Source: Hyaloperonospora brassicae (lineage: Eukaryota > Oomycota > Peronosporomycetes > Peronosporales > Peronosporaceae). Taken from it: a DNA stretch of 64,000 nucleotides. The stretch is taken from positions 116,635-180,634 of the forward strand of contig CANTFL010000188.1 of NCBI GenBank assembly GCA_947650285.1. Direction: 5' to 3'. A program made the position numbers and the translations under genes. This document shows positions 12,734 to 25,390 of the stretch, in pieces (position 1 is the first letter of the stretch; every line of letters starts with the position of its first letter). The notes beneath the pieces were generated by a model, which was not told the DNA's origin, did no database searches, and saw only the letters and a program-made list of their open reading frames with translations.

Positions 12734-15700
12734 ATGCTTTTGAAAGCGCACAAGCCGTTCATTTGCGGGGCTATTCGAGCAGCTTGCATGACTTTCCTGG
12801 CCGGACATCAAAGTCAAAAATGTCGTCGACGAAAGAGGTGCAGGACGAGTTGGAGCAGCAACAGGCGAGACACATAAGAAAGGCGTATGTGACCTACCTC
12901 GATCGTGACCTATCTGGCTACCCTACTACACGCATCACCCATCAATCGTTCGTTTGCTCTGAATCGACGTACTGTGGATGCGATCAAATGCAGCGCGATA
13001 TCAGGATTCGATTTGAACGGTTTGGGATACCACAACGAGTGGCAGCGAGCACTACAAATGTCGAAAGATTTGTACGCGACTTCGATGCACCAGAAATCTA
13101 CCAGCGGTCATTTCGCTAGTGCAACTCGTCGGGATGCTGGCTACGTGTTCGGCTGAAGAAGAAGGATGGGTAGTGAGACTACCATGTACAAGTACAGCAC
13201 ATCCGTTTATCTGCCTTACATACGGAGTGACTCGTGCATCTTCCAACCGCAACAATGGTGTGGTCACGGCTTGATGCAGTTGCGGCACACTCCACCGAGC
13301 CTACCGGATGCAGCCACCTCCCAAACCCATATTTGATCGTTTATGGCGGATCGATATGAGCGGCTTGGGCTCTGCATCTTTGCGAAGCGAAACGCGCAAC
13401 TCAAAAGACGAGTCAAAAGAAGCATGCTCGATATGCAAGCTTTACGAAACGTACACTGCGGCAAAGGGTTGCGACGGTCGGTCAAATGCATTCATTGAGT
13501 TGGACAGGCTACTTCGTTTCTCGAGGCTTTTCAAAGTGTCATGCTCCATTCACAAAGCTTGCGACGTGAAGTCAATATACAACAAATGGAACTGAGAAGG
13601 TGATTGAAGTTGGCAAGTGTGAGTGTCTTGGATCCGTAAGTATGATCAGCTAGCGTAAGCCGTCAGGTCAAACGAGTTCGGCAGCATGTTGCAGCGGTCA
13701 TATACTTTGATTCTGGCAATCTACATGACACCATTGATCCGACTGCCACTTGCACCACACGTACATCCATAGCAACAACTTGGGTCGCTTCCCCCGCTGC
13801 AACGCAAATGCTTTTTTGCCACAGACACGCCTCAAGGCACTCGACCTCAGATGGCTAACGTAACAGCCAATCTCATGCTGTATAGATGCAGCGCGTGCGT
13901 ACCTTAAGTCCAGCTGTCTGACAGCAATCAGCATAGAAGCATTGTTTATTCTACCTGTAGCTTTTTGATTACGTTCCTCAATATACCTCACTTTCAACAA
14001 CAACAACAACATATTCTACCTTCCTCCAAATATCAATTCAAAGCCACAGCCTTGCGATAGCGGGGTGTTTGGGAGCCTGAAGGCCTACCGTCTACAATCC
14101 TTTCTCTCGCTTCTTTGACAGCGAATGAAGGACCGGATGTCCGCGCTTTACAAGACTCATGGCCTGCAAGCAGCTAGGTTTGCCTTTCTGGCATACATGC
14201 ATGGGGTCAAGGACACTATGATCGTTTATAGACACGGCATAATCCAGAGTGTGTCTCTAGACTCTAGACAACATCGTCAACTGCCATTCATTTGAAACAG
14301 AGCCTCTTCCATAGGAGATCCTGTAGCTGACGAGGACTTCTAGCATCAGCAGACCACATAAGGTGTGTCGTCACACCTCCGACAGTCCGGTTGTAACCAC
14401 TCCATGGACATTTGGAGCTTTATGGTCATCTCAACAAGTCAATGGGTCATGTACCTGACGGACCTACACCAGGCCACTCAAAGCACATCCACATGTACCT
14501 TCACAGTGCAACAGCAGCGGATAAAGACGGTAGCGACGCTCTCCCTCCAGTTGCGGCCGCTGGGGCGCAGCAGACCATTAGGCGCTCCTATGTGTTAGAA
14601 TACACCAGGCGGATGATGGTACAGAGGACTAGATGCTGAACACGATGCAGCGGATGAGGGGCATGACCACAGCTAGCAGGGCTCGTCAAATTGTACAGAA
14701 GGGGACTTTGAGCTATGTTTCATCAGTCTATGAAGCACACGTGAAGAGAGTTAGTTGGTTCAGGAAAGCTGCAAGATGCGACAAAAGTCTTTGGACACAG
14801 CCTTCCCGACACTTGTTGATGTTGCCATCGCTCGAAGTCAGGGGCAGGACTACTGAGTAGTTTCGATTGGTATCGCTCGCACAAGGCCGAAACAGGGAAT
14901 CCACGTGCTGCGGCCTTGCTCTTCGTCTTTAGCGCTCGTGTAGTCGGGGGTGGACACCACCGTTGCTTCTATGACCGACCCGCGCTCGAAGAGTTACGAG
15001 CTTGAGAAAAAGGGATAGAAGAGAGTGCGGATGGCATCGCAGGACGCACCAAGAACAAAAGTGCGCGAAGCGGGTCGCAGGCAAAGTGTGGCCAAATTGT
15101 TGAAGGAGCGAACAACAACACGGCTTTTCAACAATCCGATGGGCAGAACACGGTAGATGCAGTCGTCAGACTCGGACAGCCGTTCTGTTTGTTTACGGGC
15201 GCAGGTCGGACTGCTTTTACTGCACTGTGCGCGAGCCTGCATGCTTGTGTCTGGACAAACATGTGGATGACGCTCGACAAGATCAAGTGGCAGGCACGAC
15301 AATCGACAGTGTCAACCGTTCCATGCACGACGGCGCACGTGGATCCTGCGACATCGTGTCGGTGATTGGACCGTGCGAGCACGGGCAGGCCGCCAAATCG
15401 GACGAGACTGACAACACTTCTACAACGCTCACTCGGGATGAGGCCTGCACACCATCGTGGCAGAGCTGTGACGAGATTGCTTGAGTGTGGAAAACCGTCT
15501 GGCTCCTGGCTTTCGGCCAGTATTCATGTCTCGAAAGATCAGCACCGTCGTCACGACCACCTGATCACCGAATAATCGCTCCATTCACCGATGCACAGCA
15601 GGCAATGCCGAACCAGCTGGTGCCCATCAACCAGTAGGAATCATCAAGCTGGTAGGAATCACCAAGCTGGACGTTGCTGCTTTCATCATCAGGCGTCGGG

Positions 15701-18700
15701 TCAGGCAAGTATTGTGGATGCGCCGACGACCGGGCGTCATACTCGAAGCCATGACCGAACAGAATGTGGCAGAAATGCTGGTCGAGATGATGACGTTGGG
15801 TCGACGAGATGCACTCCGCCTGCCAAATCCGCTGGAGCTCTCACGTCAATCACAAGCGATCCCTCACAGCATCGGATGTATGGTCAGACGGCCAATATCA
15901 AGACAAGCTAACGGTCATTTGGCCGAAGTGACGATCGCTGCGACAAGCCAGCATGGATGATCTGTCCGAGCCCGAGACACGGCACAGTATTCCGCCAAGG
16001 TCTTCAGTACACAGGGCAGCACGCAAGACGCCGGATTGTGAATCGAAAGGGCAACGTTCTGTCCCGGACGACACACGAGGTCGTAGCCACAACGACAGAG
16101 CGATCCATGTAACGAGGCTCCAGCGAGTGATCTCTCAGTTCGGCATGTACCTGAGCGATCGATCATATCGCTAGCCGTCCGTGATCGCAACTGTTTCGAG
16201 CTTCATTTCGCATGACTCGCTGGGCTGCCCGAGTACATTCGCAGGAGAACATCGTTTGACTACTTGGAATGATTTCAACGCACTTTTGCATTGAAAGCCG
16301 TGCAAGCCGCCGATCGAAGTCGTCCCGTTACTGACAGTTGTCGATTTATCATACCTGCTTTGTCAACACAACGATGTTTGTCGACTGCCGTTATGTCTGT
16401 TGGCGGTTCTACCAGCTCACATGGGTACCCCGAAACAAGCTTTGCTTCTCTATCGATACGAACTCGCAACCTTTCGTCGTATCTCAGACTGATGGCCATC
16501 CTGTGCCACTGACGATGCCGTCTTGGCTGACCGGACGCACCTCCTTTGCTACTGCTTCCTCTCGCTCATTCTGATCACGAATTGACTCGTTCTCGAACCA
16601 TGCGCGAACGATATGGAGCTGGCTCATGCGTCAGAATGATGATTCTCAGCTTCATTACTCTGTCTGAATCTTTGTGGTGCACTTGTATGTTTGCATGGAG
16701 TAAACAACGACCCGGAGATCATTTCCAGGTGCTAGAATGACAGCGACTTGAGCCATGCACCCCGATGATCATGCCACGAATGTCAACGTGTTTACTCGAC
16801 AGCGCGAGCTGCAACTGGCATCAATGTGCCTCGACCGACAAGAAACGGCCGCACATTGATGACGTCGAGGTGAAAAGGATTACTGTAGGATATGTTGCGG
16901 CATGTTCACCACATGGCAAACGCTTGATGCAGTAATTGGGTTGTAGTTTAGTTTGTAGAGATGAAGCTGATGGGATTTAGCATTGGGCGTGACGATTCAC
17001 TGTCTGCCAATGAAGACAACCGCTGATTCCGACCTTCGAGAAATTAAGACCACGACGGTGGCGGTGTCTACCCAACTCGTAGCGGTTCGAACTCATCGGC
17101 TGCGCTCCTATACTCGTCGTTAAGACCGCAACGAGACGATACCCACCGTAATTGTCTCCTAGAGCATGATCGCATGAGTTGACAAGTCGCATGGACCTGA
17201 AGTCCTGCAAAGTCGATGCAGCATTAGTAAAAGGAAGGATTCTGCACTAGTGCAGGGGAATGGTCGTATCGATCAACGTCCATGGCAACAATGTACACCA
17301 ATGCAGTAAGCAAATTATGACATCGCTGATGTTATGCTATGGCACGGATGGTGTCGAACGGGTGCAGGACCCTACAAAGCCACGACAAGAGAAGTGCGAT
17401 ATTGGTGGCGGCGGCGGCAAGCATGCAGCATCGAGCGGAAGCAAGTGCACGTGAATGGCAACTGCCGTAAAGAAGTCGAGACAAGCGGTGAACATGCTGT
17501 CGCTCGGCGGGCGATCGATCGTCACAAGACAAACAACTGCGGTGTCCAAGTCAGACGGTGGCGCGAATAGTGCCATGTTGTGAACGAAACTGAAGCTGAT
17601 GTGGTGTCGATCGAGAGGCGAGTGACTCTGTAGGCGCTGACGTCGGCTTTATGACGCATTGGGTGTGAGTTGTGGATGTGTGTATGATCAGCACGAAGAC
17701 ATAACGTATGACGGAAGCTGACAGACGATTTGATGTCGATCTATGTGCCACCGTTTGCACGGAAAAGCGAAAGAGTCGTGCGCGGCGCAGCAAATGGGGT
17801 CCTAACGGATCACGCGGAATCTCGTCACTTGGTGACATTCGGCTGTTTGCGCTAACAAACAATCGATCCAGTGCGTCGTTGGTGCTGCAGTGCCAAAGAA
17901 CATCGAGTATGGATCCGAATCGATGTCATTCTATCGCTTGAGCTTGGCAAGGCGATCGTTTCTCGAGTCGGTCGAGTGACCGTGGGAAGCTGTTCCCGCG
18001 ACATGGCGGCACGAAGAAGGCAGTTGGACACGACGCGAAGTCACGAGAAGTCTTTTTCATTTGGTGTCCAGCTGCAGTTACGCGTCCAGCGTTTGTGCAG
18101 GTCGAACGTGCATACAAAAAGTCATTGCGGCAGATGTGAGTCAATGCGACCGACGGAGGGTGTCGTGCACCAGGCGATCCATTTTGATCCGTTGGGTCGA
18201 ACTTCAGCCTACGCGCCACTCAACGGATGCTTGAAGATCGATGGATCGCTGTGGCAATGTGGATGATGCCAAGTATACGTCGCGAGCTCTGTTAGTGTGG
18301 AAACTACAAAACATATAGTAGCACAGTTGGCGTGAATAGTAAACGCACTGGGAGAGTCGCTACAATGACAGACAAGCATGTACACAAGATCGACCGGCTA
18401 CAGGTACGGATTTTCGTTGATCACGTCTAGAACGACTACGTCCACCTGATCGAAGGGATGGCGCGAGTGTCAAGTGGTGAGCCTCACAAGTTCGACTAGA
18501 CGTTGCGACTAACAAAAGCGAGTACATGCAGCAAGCCGGTCCATGCGTTCAAGATCGTGTATGCTCCACATTGAGGAGTCGAACCTCGCTCGACATGACG
18601 CATCCTGGCCAGTGCAGTCACGCGATGCATGGATGACGATGCCATGCTGTGTGAAGTGCGACCACGTAAGAGCTGCAGGTGCGCGCAAATTGGCACGTCG

Positions 18701-21700
18701 TCGATTTAAAGCAGGTACATTGGGCTGAGCAATACTCTTGCAGCAGATCGCTTGCCGATTCCGGATGGTGCGACGTCTACGAACCCAGCAGCTAGTGAGC
18801 AGTTTGTAGACAAAACAATAGGGGGGCAGGACGTAATAGAAGCGCGACGCACCCAAGAGCGTAGTCAAGAAGGATTCTCTCACAGCCAGCGACCTCGCCA
18901 GGGTATCGGGGCATCGGCACGACTCTATTTGCTTGATCAAGGCGTCTCTTACCACTGACTACTAAAACCTCATCGAGATGCAACTTGAGCTGCGCTGGTC
19001 GTTGTACGCTCCACGTCGGCCATACAGGAAAGAGCACAAGAAGCCGGCGGATGACAAGGCTTTCTGGTCCTTATGACCCTTTACACCACAGAAAAAGCAG
19101 TGCGCTTGCGGTCACCGTCCATCAAAGACCGCTTGGATGGACTGTTGAAGATTACAGGAGGAAGCCATCGACGCAAGATGATTCATGACCAATCTCGTCG
19201 AGCCGGTCGGTCGGAGTCAGCTGCTGCGGTACTTGAAGGCTTCAACTATCGAAGCAGTGAAGAGTGAGACGATGCGATGGACTCGTGGTTTTTCATGGGG
19301 GGCGGGTGGGTGGAAGGCGCGACTAGCGAGAAGTGATGATGGATGCATTGAGGGATGGACCAGGGGGGAGAGGTAGCCAGCCCTCGTCGGTGATAGGTTG
19401 CGAGGCCAAAGAAGGCAGTCGGCGACGCTTGAAATGCAGTATCCAGCTGCAGCTGGCGCACCCATTCGACTCAGGTCGATACGAAGGGTCCGGATAGAGA
19501 GTCCGCAGTTGATTCCATACGCAGGACCGTACTGCGCTTTTGCAGCTGCCTCGAGCGAAGTACAGGTACAGCAATGAGCAGGTAGCTGTCTGACGTGGTC
19601 TCTACAGGATTTCTGCATTGTGAACGGATCCACTTGCGCGCGACGTCGGACACGCGATTGCTCAAACACCGCAAATTAGTCACGTCGTCACACTTACGTG
19701 TGCTTGAGCTCGAAGGATTCGTACGCGGACTCATCCCGCAACGTGGGCCACCATGTTGTCCTGATCCCTGGAAGCGAATGACACGACTGAGCCCTTTGCG
19801 CTTTACTGTCCAGCCCGCCAGCCCGCACTCGTTCTCTGCGTTGCTAGGCTATGCGCTCACGCGCACACGTGTCATAGCTTCCCGAGCATCGTGCGGAAGC
19901 CAGCGACTTCATTAGGGATGAGTCGTGATAGCGAGTACTGCAAGAGAAACCCAGTAACGTTGACCAGCATTTCCGGTACCTCACACCGACAGTCTTGTTG
20001 TGCCTGTTCGTCGAATACCACATCAGGACTCTCATGTTGGCTTCTGGAGACCAATACGACGAAGATCGGATGGTGCTTGCAAGCAGTTGCTTTCATGTGC
20101 ACAATCGCGTCGTAGCATCGAGCAGGTCCCACTTGTTCGACATTGCTGCCACATTCGCTGATAGTATGAACGATACGCACGTTGCTTGGCAATGTCAAAG
20201 AATAAAAAAGAGTATAAGTAAGGGACTGATGCTTGACGTAGACCGCCATTGACACAGAGACGCGGAGAGATTGCCGCAACTGATGCCAGGTGTTGTAGCT
20301 ACTGACTGGAATTTGTGCTCGACCGGTGGCCAATCCACGAAACTACGCGTGCTACCGCTGTCACACACTTCTCTCGTAGTCTCTGTTTTCTATCGCTCGC
20401 CAGCGCGTTTATGAAGACCCACGAAGTTGCATGCCGAAAGAGGCGTCTCGCTGCAGTTGAGTGTCCCGCAATATTCCACACTTGGTGTGCTGCAAGCTCA
20501 AGTGCGTGGAAACGGCCAAGGCATGACACCCGCGGCACTCTTTTTTGCCGTCCTGCGTTTGAAACAGCCAAACGGTCAGGAAAACTCAGCAATCGCTGTA
20601 ACGCAGCGCGTGATGTATTGGAAACGTAGAGGTCGCTTCGTTCGCTCGCCGAACTTTGCTGACACGAAGTCGTTGGTTGGCGGTTTCTGGGTCTTGCCGT
20701 GCTTTGCATCTAGCACCAATCTGAACTTGGATGTTGCGCTCTCCGAAAAGCGTAGTCATGTAAGTGTTTGCTGCTAGCTAGTGTTTGCTGGCTGGCCTCT
20801 TTTCACATTGGCACTGTCCGACTGCACTGAACTTGTGCTGACGTACTCCATGAGGACTGCCCGCATTCTCATCGTCTGTCATGACAAACTTACGGGCACG
20901 AAGTTGAAGATTTGGCCCATGGCCGAAGGTTTGGCTCCGATCAGCGCTGACGTGCGTGCGTTCGTGTTTTCGAGCCAGCCGCCACGACATGCGCAAGTGC
21001 GTGCAGGGTGAAAGTCTCGTCCACGACCAGCGCGAGGGCTCGTGCAGGGAATGTTGTGTGCAGGCCTCCGCCTTTTGATTCCTTCTTCAGCGGTGCAGTC
21101 ATAGGCCATGGAACGCTTCCATTGAGTGTCTTTCCCACACGAGCGCAGCTTCAGCGCTCGAAGGTGCTGCTTCACTTCACATCAGTATCGCTACGCTCGG
21201 TACACTGTCGAGAAAAAAGGGTTGTACAAAAGGGAAACGAATCGGACTCAGCGTTTGTTTCGACGAGTCGGATGCACTGACATCAAAAGCGCGTTGTGGG
21301 CACATTTTTCGCACGGCGACTGTTGCAACCCAAGTTCGGTAGCATGAGTAACTACGTGCGCTGCACGGGTAGCATGACGTAGCACCTATGTGACGAAACT
21401 CAGCTGTATGGTAAGATCGTTCGTTGTTCGCAAGCAAAGTGTGCTGGTTCCGTCTTGATACAGCCAATGTATCTATCGGCTGCATCAATGTATCGAGCGA
21501 GGAGTGTGGATATAAGCTGAACGAATGGACGCGCGAGAGAACATTGGAGGCTAAATGTCGAATCAGCGCTCGTTTTGGTCGCCCGATGGTCGACATTCGA
21601 TCGTGGCCAAAACAAGACCACTTCTGGCTCCAGAGCGTCGGTTATCCAGACTTGGCCGACGCACTTGCACTCTGCCCGCACTGCGTTTCGCACCAGAATA

Positions 21701-22897
21701 GTGCCGGTAGCTCCGCACTGTGTATGTACCAACTACTCGACCCCACAGCTGAACGCTGCCGCACCCGCTACGGAACATTCTGTCGTACGACGACCGCATG
21801 CTGTCCGCACGTGGATATCGGTCAGTTAGAGTGGGTGTACGAACGCCCGGCGGCGCTCATAGCAGATCCAGTGTGCCCAGCCACACAGTGTCCAATCGAC
21901 CTCTCTCTCTCTCGCTCGCTCACGCGCCCGTGCGCGACGTCGGTGAAGACCACTGGAAGACGTGCGCCGAATCTTGAACTTCAACGACGTCAACAGTTAC
22001 CCAGTACATGCGACAAAGACCTAGCCCTGCCGCGTCTACTCTTTCGAGTGATTGCACGTTGAGCTGCCCGTTCTGCGCCCCCGATCGACGCGCGACCGAC
22101 CTATCAAAGGAAACGCTTTCTCCGTACGCTAAGTCGGGAGCACTTCATGCGGTCACGAGGGACAACGCGCGCGGTGGTGTGGAGGCGCAAACACGTCGCC
22201 GACGGCGGCTGCAACGCGCACTGCTTGACGCGAGCGCCGCCGGACATACGTTGCCGGGACCGCTTTGTGCACATTCCAGCCACTGCGGGCTGCGCTTTGA
22301 CGAACGTGGCCTTTCTGACGCTGCTTGACTGTCACAGCCGAGCACGTGCGCGGGTTGGGTGGCTCTTCTTGCTGACAAGCGGTCGCGGCGGCGCTGCGCC
22401 GTTGTCGCGGACTGTCCATCCCGGGAAAAGGGGCAGTACTAAAGTTGTTGTGGCTCCTCTCGTCGTCGGAGTTGAGTGGCTACTGCGCCAACGTCGCAAC
22501 GAACAAGAACACACCGCCGTGATTATGGCTGTGACTTGGCACTGGGCTGCAGGAACGCAGTAGGAGTCTCGCATCGTCCCTAGTCGTGTCGACAGTAAAC
22601 GAGCGTCGCCGTCCGCCGCTGCTCTCTCCTGCAGTCTGTGCATTCGACCACTTGGTTCCCCGTATCTTTTTTTGCCTCCCACACGATGGACGTCATGGAT
22701 TAGATCGCTGGTGACCAATAATAGCCAATCCTGGAACGCGCACGAATAGAAAATTCTGCTGGTGCGACGGGCTGACGATGATAGACAGGCGGGGGCCATC
22801 CTGGCCGGTGCTCGCTGCGCTGCTGGCCGGCATTATGGCAGAGCGCTCGCACTATTGAATCTGCCACCCAGTCCCAAAGCCCCCGCCGAGCCGCGAC
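12734..22897. other. 10-kb gene-poor stretch, no confident gene
   Basis: The longest ORFs are 130-210 codons with no recognisable domain and no consistent strand. The ones I looked at hardest were 12634-13119 (+), 13308-13595 (+), 17871-18266 (+), 19217-19669 (-), 20299-20709 (-) and 21424-22062 (+). The last, 212 codons with several Cys pairs, is the only one long enough to be mildly surprising. A Met-started stretch near 14580-15300 (+) shows fragments that look coding but are broken by many stops, consistent with an old transposon. The composition is mixed (about half GC). No LTR or terminal repeat was found by eye. Confidence 0.35.
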
Positions 22898-23428
22898 ATG
22901 CACCAGCCGATCGACTTGATTACCACACTGCGGCAGTACAGCGACGCCGTGTCCTCGTCGTACGCCGAGACGGACTGGGCGCACTCGGACAGCGACTCGG
23001 ACGACGGCCGCTCACGTGCTGACGCCAGGCGCAAGTGCAGCACCTCCACAAAGCGCCCGCCGCACGTGTGGGCACGAACGGCGCCGATCAGTATCCCCTG
23101 CAGCCGTCGCGCGCAGCCGCATCGGCGGCACCAGTGCGAGAGCGTCAGTGCGAGCCCGACGCGGTCGTATCACGCCGACATGCGGCGTCTGCGCGCCAGC
23201 CGCTACGTCATTGACGGAGACGACCTGGAGCTGGACGAGGACGACCCCGTGTTTTATGGCAATTTGGCCTTTTTTCGCTCGCAGCAACACGGCGCCTCGT
23301 TGCCGATCCAGAATCGCTGCGAGACGAGCGCCCGCGCGCACTACTCGCTCAAGGTCGACGTAGCTGCGCCAGTGTCTCCGACGGGCGTCGACGTGCGCGA
23401 CGGAGCTATCTTTGCCATGGAACTGTAG
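22898..23428 (+). CDS. Small acidic protein, unknown
   Basis: ORF of 176 residues with ATG at 22898. It is GC-rich with a coding-type third-position bias, unlike its flanks. It has an acidic Ser/Asp run near residues 27-36 (AHSDSDSDDG), a middle basic/Ser-rich part, and a second acidic patch DGDDLELDEDDPVFYGNLAFF. No signal peptide, transmembrane helix or known domain is visible. It resembles the next gene (24562-25053) in size, GC content, acidic patches and an aromatic residue after DDP, but I cannot show homology. The 3' flank is a dense GT/GAGT simple-repeat tract. Confidence 0.55.
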   Translation: MHQPIDLITTLRQYSDAVSSSYAETDWAHSDSDSDDGRSRADARRKCSTSTKRPPHVWARTAPISIPCSRRAQPHRRHQCESVSASPTRSYHADMRRLRASRYVIDGDDLELDEDDPVFYGNLAFFRSQQHGASLPIQNRCETSARAHYSLKVDVAAPVSPTGVDVRDGAIFAMEL

Positions 23429-23435
23429 ACAGCAC

Positions 23436-23572
23436 GTGAGAGAGAGTGTGTGTGTGTGAGTGAGTGAGTGAGTGCGTGTGCTTATTCTCGTAATTGTCAT
23501 GTGTAGAGCCAGTTGGTGAGTCAGTCCGTCCGTCCGTCCGTCTGTCTGCCGGTCCGTCTGTCTGTCATTGAA
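23436..23572. repeat. Simple-sequence tracts (GT, GAGT, CCGT/CTGT)
   Basis: Just after the stop at 23428 there are GA, GT and GAGT runs (about 23436-23480). After a short gap follow CCGT/CTGT tetranucleotide repeats (about 23523-23570). Such tracts are slippage-prone. Confidence 0.8.
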
Positions 23573-24561
23573 CCATTATTTATTCGCCCAGAGAGCGGTG
23601 ACTCGTTCGGAGGAAGCAACGCGCAGGCGCTAATCTCCCACATTAACAATCAATTACTGCTGGATCTTGAACATCAACTTGCCCAGATCTTATCTCGTCT
23701 CGTTTACTATGACCGCATAGCGGCTCGCACGTCGTCAGTGATGTGGTGACACGTACGAACCAATGAGCAAGCGGCCGCTGTCCAACGGAGCCTCCGCCTC
23801 GTGCCATCGTCAACACAGGCGCGAGTGCCCTCGAGTGGGTTGCAGTTGTCGCTCGTCAAAACCGATACCAGCTTTCGAATCTCCATCACGAGGGAAGATT
23901 CGCGCTGCACAAAGCCCGGATCGCGCATTCATCGCACTGACTTGCACTCAGTATGCGGACCTTGTCGTGGCACTCGCTTGGCTCACCACCGTCCACGAAC
24001 AGCGCCGTTCTCGCGACAAGCGACGCCCTTTCCGAGACAATTTGCCGACCGACCGACCGGTCGTCATCGTCGTCGTTCTCGACTTTGACCGAACGACTTT
24101 CCACCGCCGTCCGTTCGCTCTCGTTTCTGCCCAATCGGTCGAAATCCGGTCGCAACTTTGGACACTCGAGTCCAAACTGTCTCGCAAGGGAAGCGAAATG
24201 ATGTGACCACGCGGGTTTAAGGCCGTGGCGCGGCCGTCTGTCGTCAACATGCTACAGAAACAGGCCATCTCCAAGTGCCAACGCGGGCAGACCACGGTGC
24301 GGTAATAGTCGCTCTCTATCACCTGCCGCTCAGCCAATGAGCGACGCCCGAGCGCGCGCGTGCCCTCGACGCCTGCGGTCAACTCGGCGCCCCGACCGCA
24401 CCCCCTCCTCGACTCAGTCCGCAATCGTCACCGCCCCGCGTGGATCTCGTGCGCATCCGTGCGAGGCCCCACCTGCCGCTCACTCGCTCGCCCGCTCGCT
24501 CGCTGGTCCCTCCCGCGTCTGCCCCCGCAGCCCGTCCGCCGTTGAGGCAGCCGCGAGCAGT

Positions 24562-25053
24562 ATGCGGCCCACGCAGACGCAGAGTTTGCCCACGTGGGCG
24601 CCCACGTCCGCGCGCGCCGTGTCGGCCGCCCCGCCGACGTGCCAAGCGGCCGCCGCCACGGACGACGACCCGCTCTACTTGTCGGGCGAAGAGACGGACT
24701 GCGACTCGGAGCGCAGCAGCGGCACACTGAGCCGCGAAGACCAGCAGGTCATGGCCAAGTTCATCCAACTCGAGCGCGCGCGCGCGCGCAAACGGGCGCC
24801 GGACGCGACGGCGCACCCCGACGTCGTGCGCGCGAGGCCCGTCCTGATCCCGTTGCAGTCGCGCCAGTACGTGGCCACGTCGACAAAGCGGTGGCTATGG
24901 GACGACGACGACGAGGCCGACGACGACGAGTGCAGCGGCTGTCACGAGCGCGGGGCGCGTGGGTTCGGGCCCGTGGCGCCGGTCGCCGACGGAGTCGCCA
25001 TGGCGGCCCGCGACAGGTCAACGAGTGACCTCCTGTTCGACTTTGAGCTCTAG
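24562..25053 (+). CDS. Small acidic protein, unknown
   Basis: ORF of 163 residues from ATG 24562. The frame is open further upstream to 24337, but that part reads as Arg/Pro/Ser-rich shadow sequence, so I chose the internal ATG. The protein has a Thr/Pro/Ala-rich N-terminus, an acidic DDDPLYLSGEETDCDSE segment, a helical basic segment QVMAKFIQLERARARKR, the segment TKRWLWDDDDEADDDE, a CxxC (CSGCHE), and ends in DLLFDFEL. There is no signal peptide or recognised domain. Very high GC and strong open-frame bias support coding. It lies tandem with the 22898-23428 gene, to which it is similar in composition. A regulatory or nuclear role is conceivable from its charge pattern, but this is a guess. 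Confidence 0.55.
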   Translation: MRPTQTQSLPTWAPTSARAVSAAPPTCQAAAATDDDPLYLSGEETDCDSERSSGTLSREDQQVMAKFIQLERARARKRAPDATAHPDVVRARPVLIPLQSRQYVATSTKRWLWDDDDEADDDECSGCHERGARGFGPVAPVADGVAMAARDRSTSDLLFDFEL

Positions 25054-25332
25054 GCAGCTCGTGACGACATAGGTAGGAGCAGAGTATGTATGTAGCCCTC
25101 GTCTACTATAAAAAGAGAAGCCTCGGACTAGCCGAAGCGGAGGCAGAAGGAATGCCGCCGCGTGCCGCTAGTAGCAAATACACCCCCACACAGAGACCCC
25201 CACCGACCCACTTGCGCCCTGTGGCCTCGTGGCCCGTTCGACCGTCCGCCTCCCTCTTTGTCCCCCCCCTCGGCAGCTCAGCTGGGGATCGGCCAGTACC
25301 TGCCCACCACGTCAACTAAGACCGCGCACCAT

Positions 25333-25381
25333 CAGCAACAACAACAACAACAGCAGCAGCAGCAATAACAGCAGCAGCAAC
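25333..25381. repeat. CAA/CAG trinucleotide microsatellite
   Basis: An imperfect (CAA)n(CAG)n tract, interrupted by CAATAA, that could encode poly-Gln in one plus frame. That frame ends at once and has no supported gene, so I treat it as a non-coding microsatellite. Confidence 0.85.
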
Positions 25382-25390
25382 CAGAAGAAG

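Noticed and set aside
21424..22062. 212-codon plus ORF
   Set aside because: Moderately long but no domain, with competing ORFs on the other strand; not distinguishable from chance at this GC content.
24337..24561. N-terminal extension of the 24562 gene
   Set aside because: Arg/Pro/Ser low-complexity reading of GC-rich DNA; the internal ATG at 24562 gives a more protein-like start.
25162..25368. Plus ORF ending in poly-Gln
   Set aside because: 68 codons, Pro/Arg-rich shadow reading ending in a microsatellite; no support as a gene.
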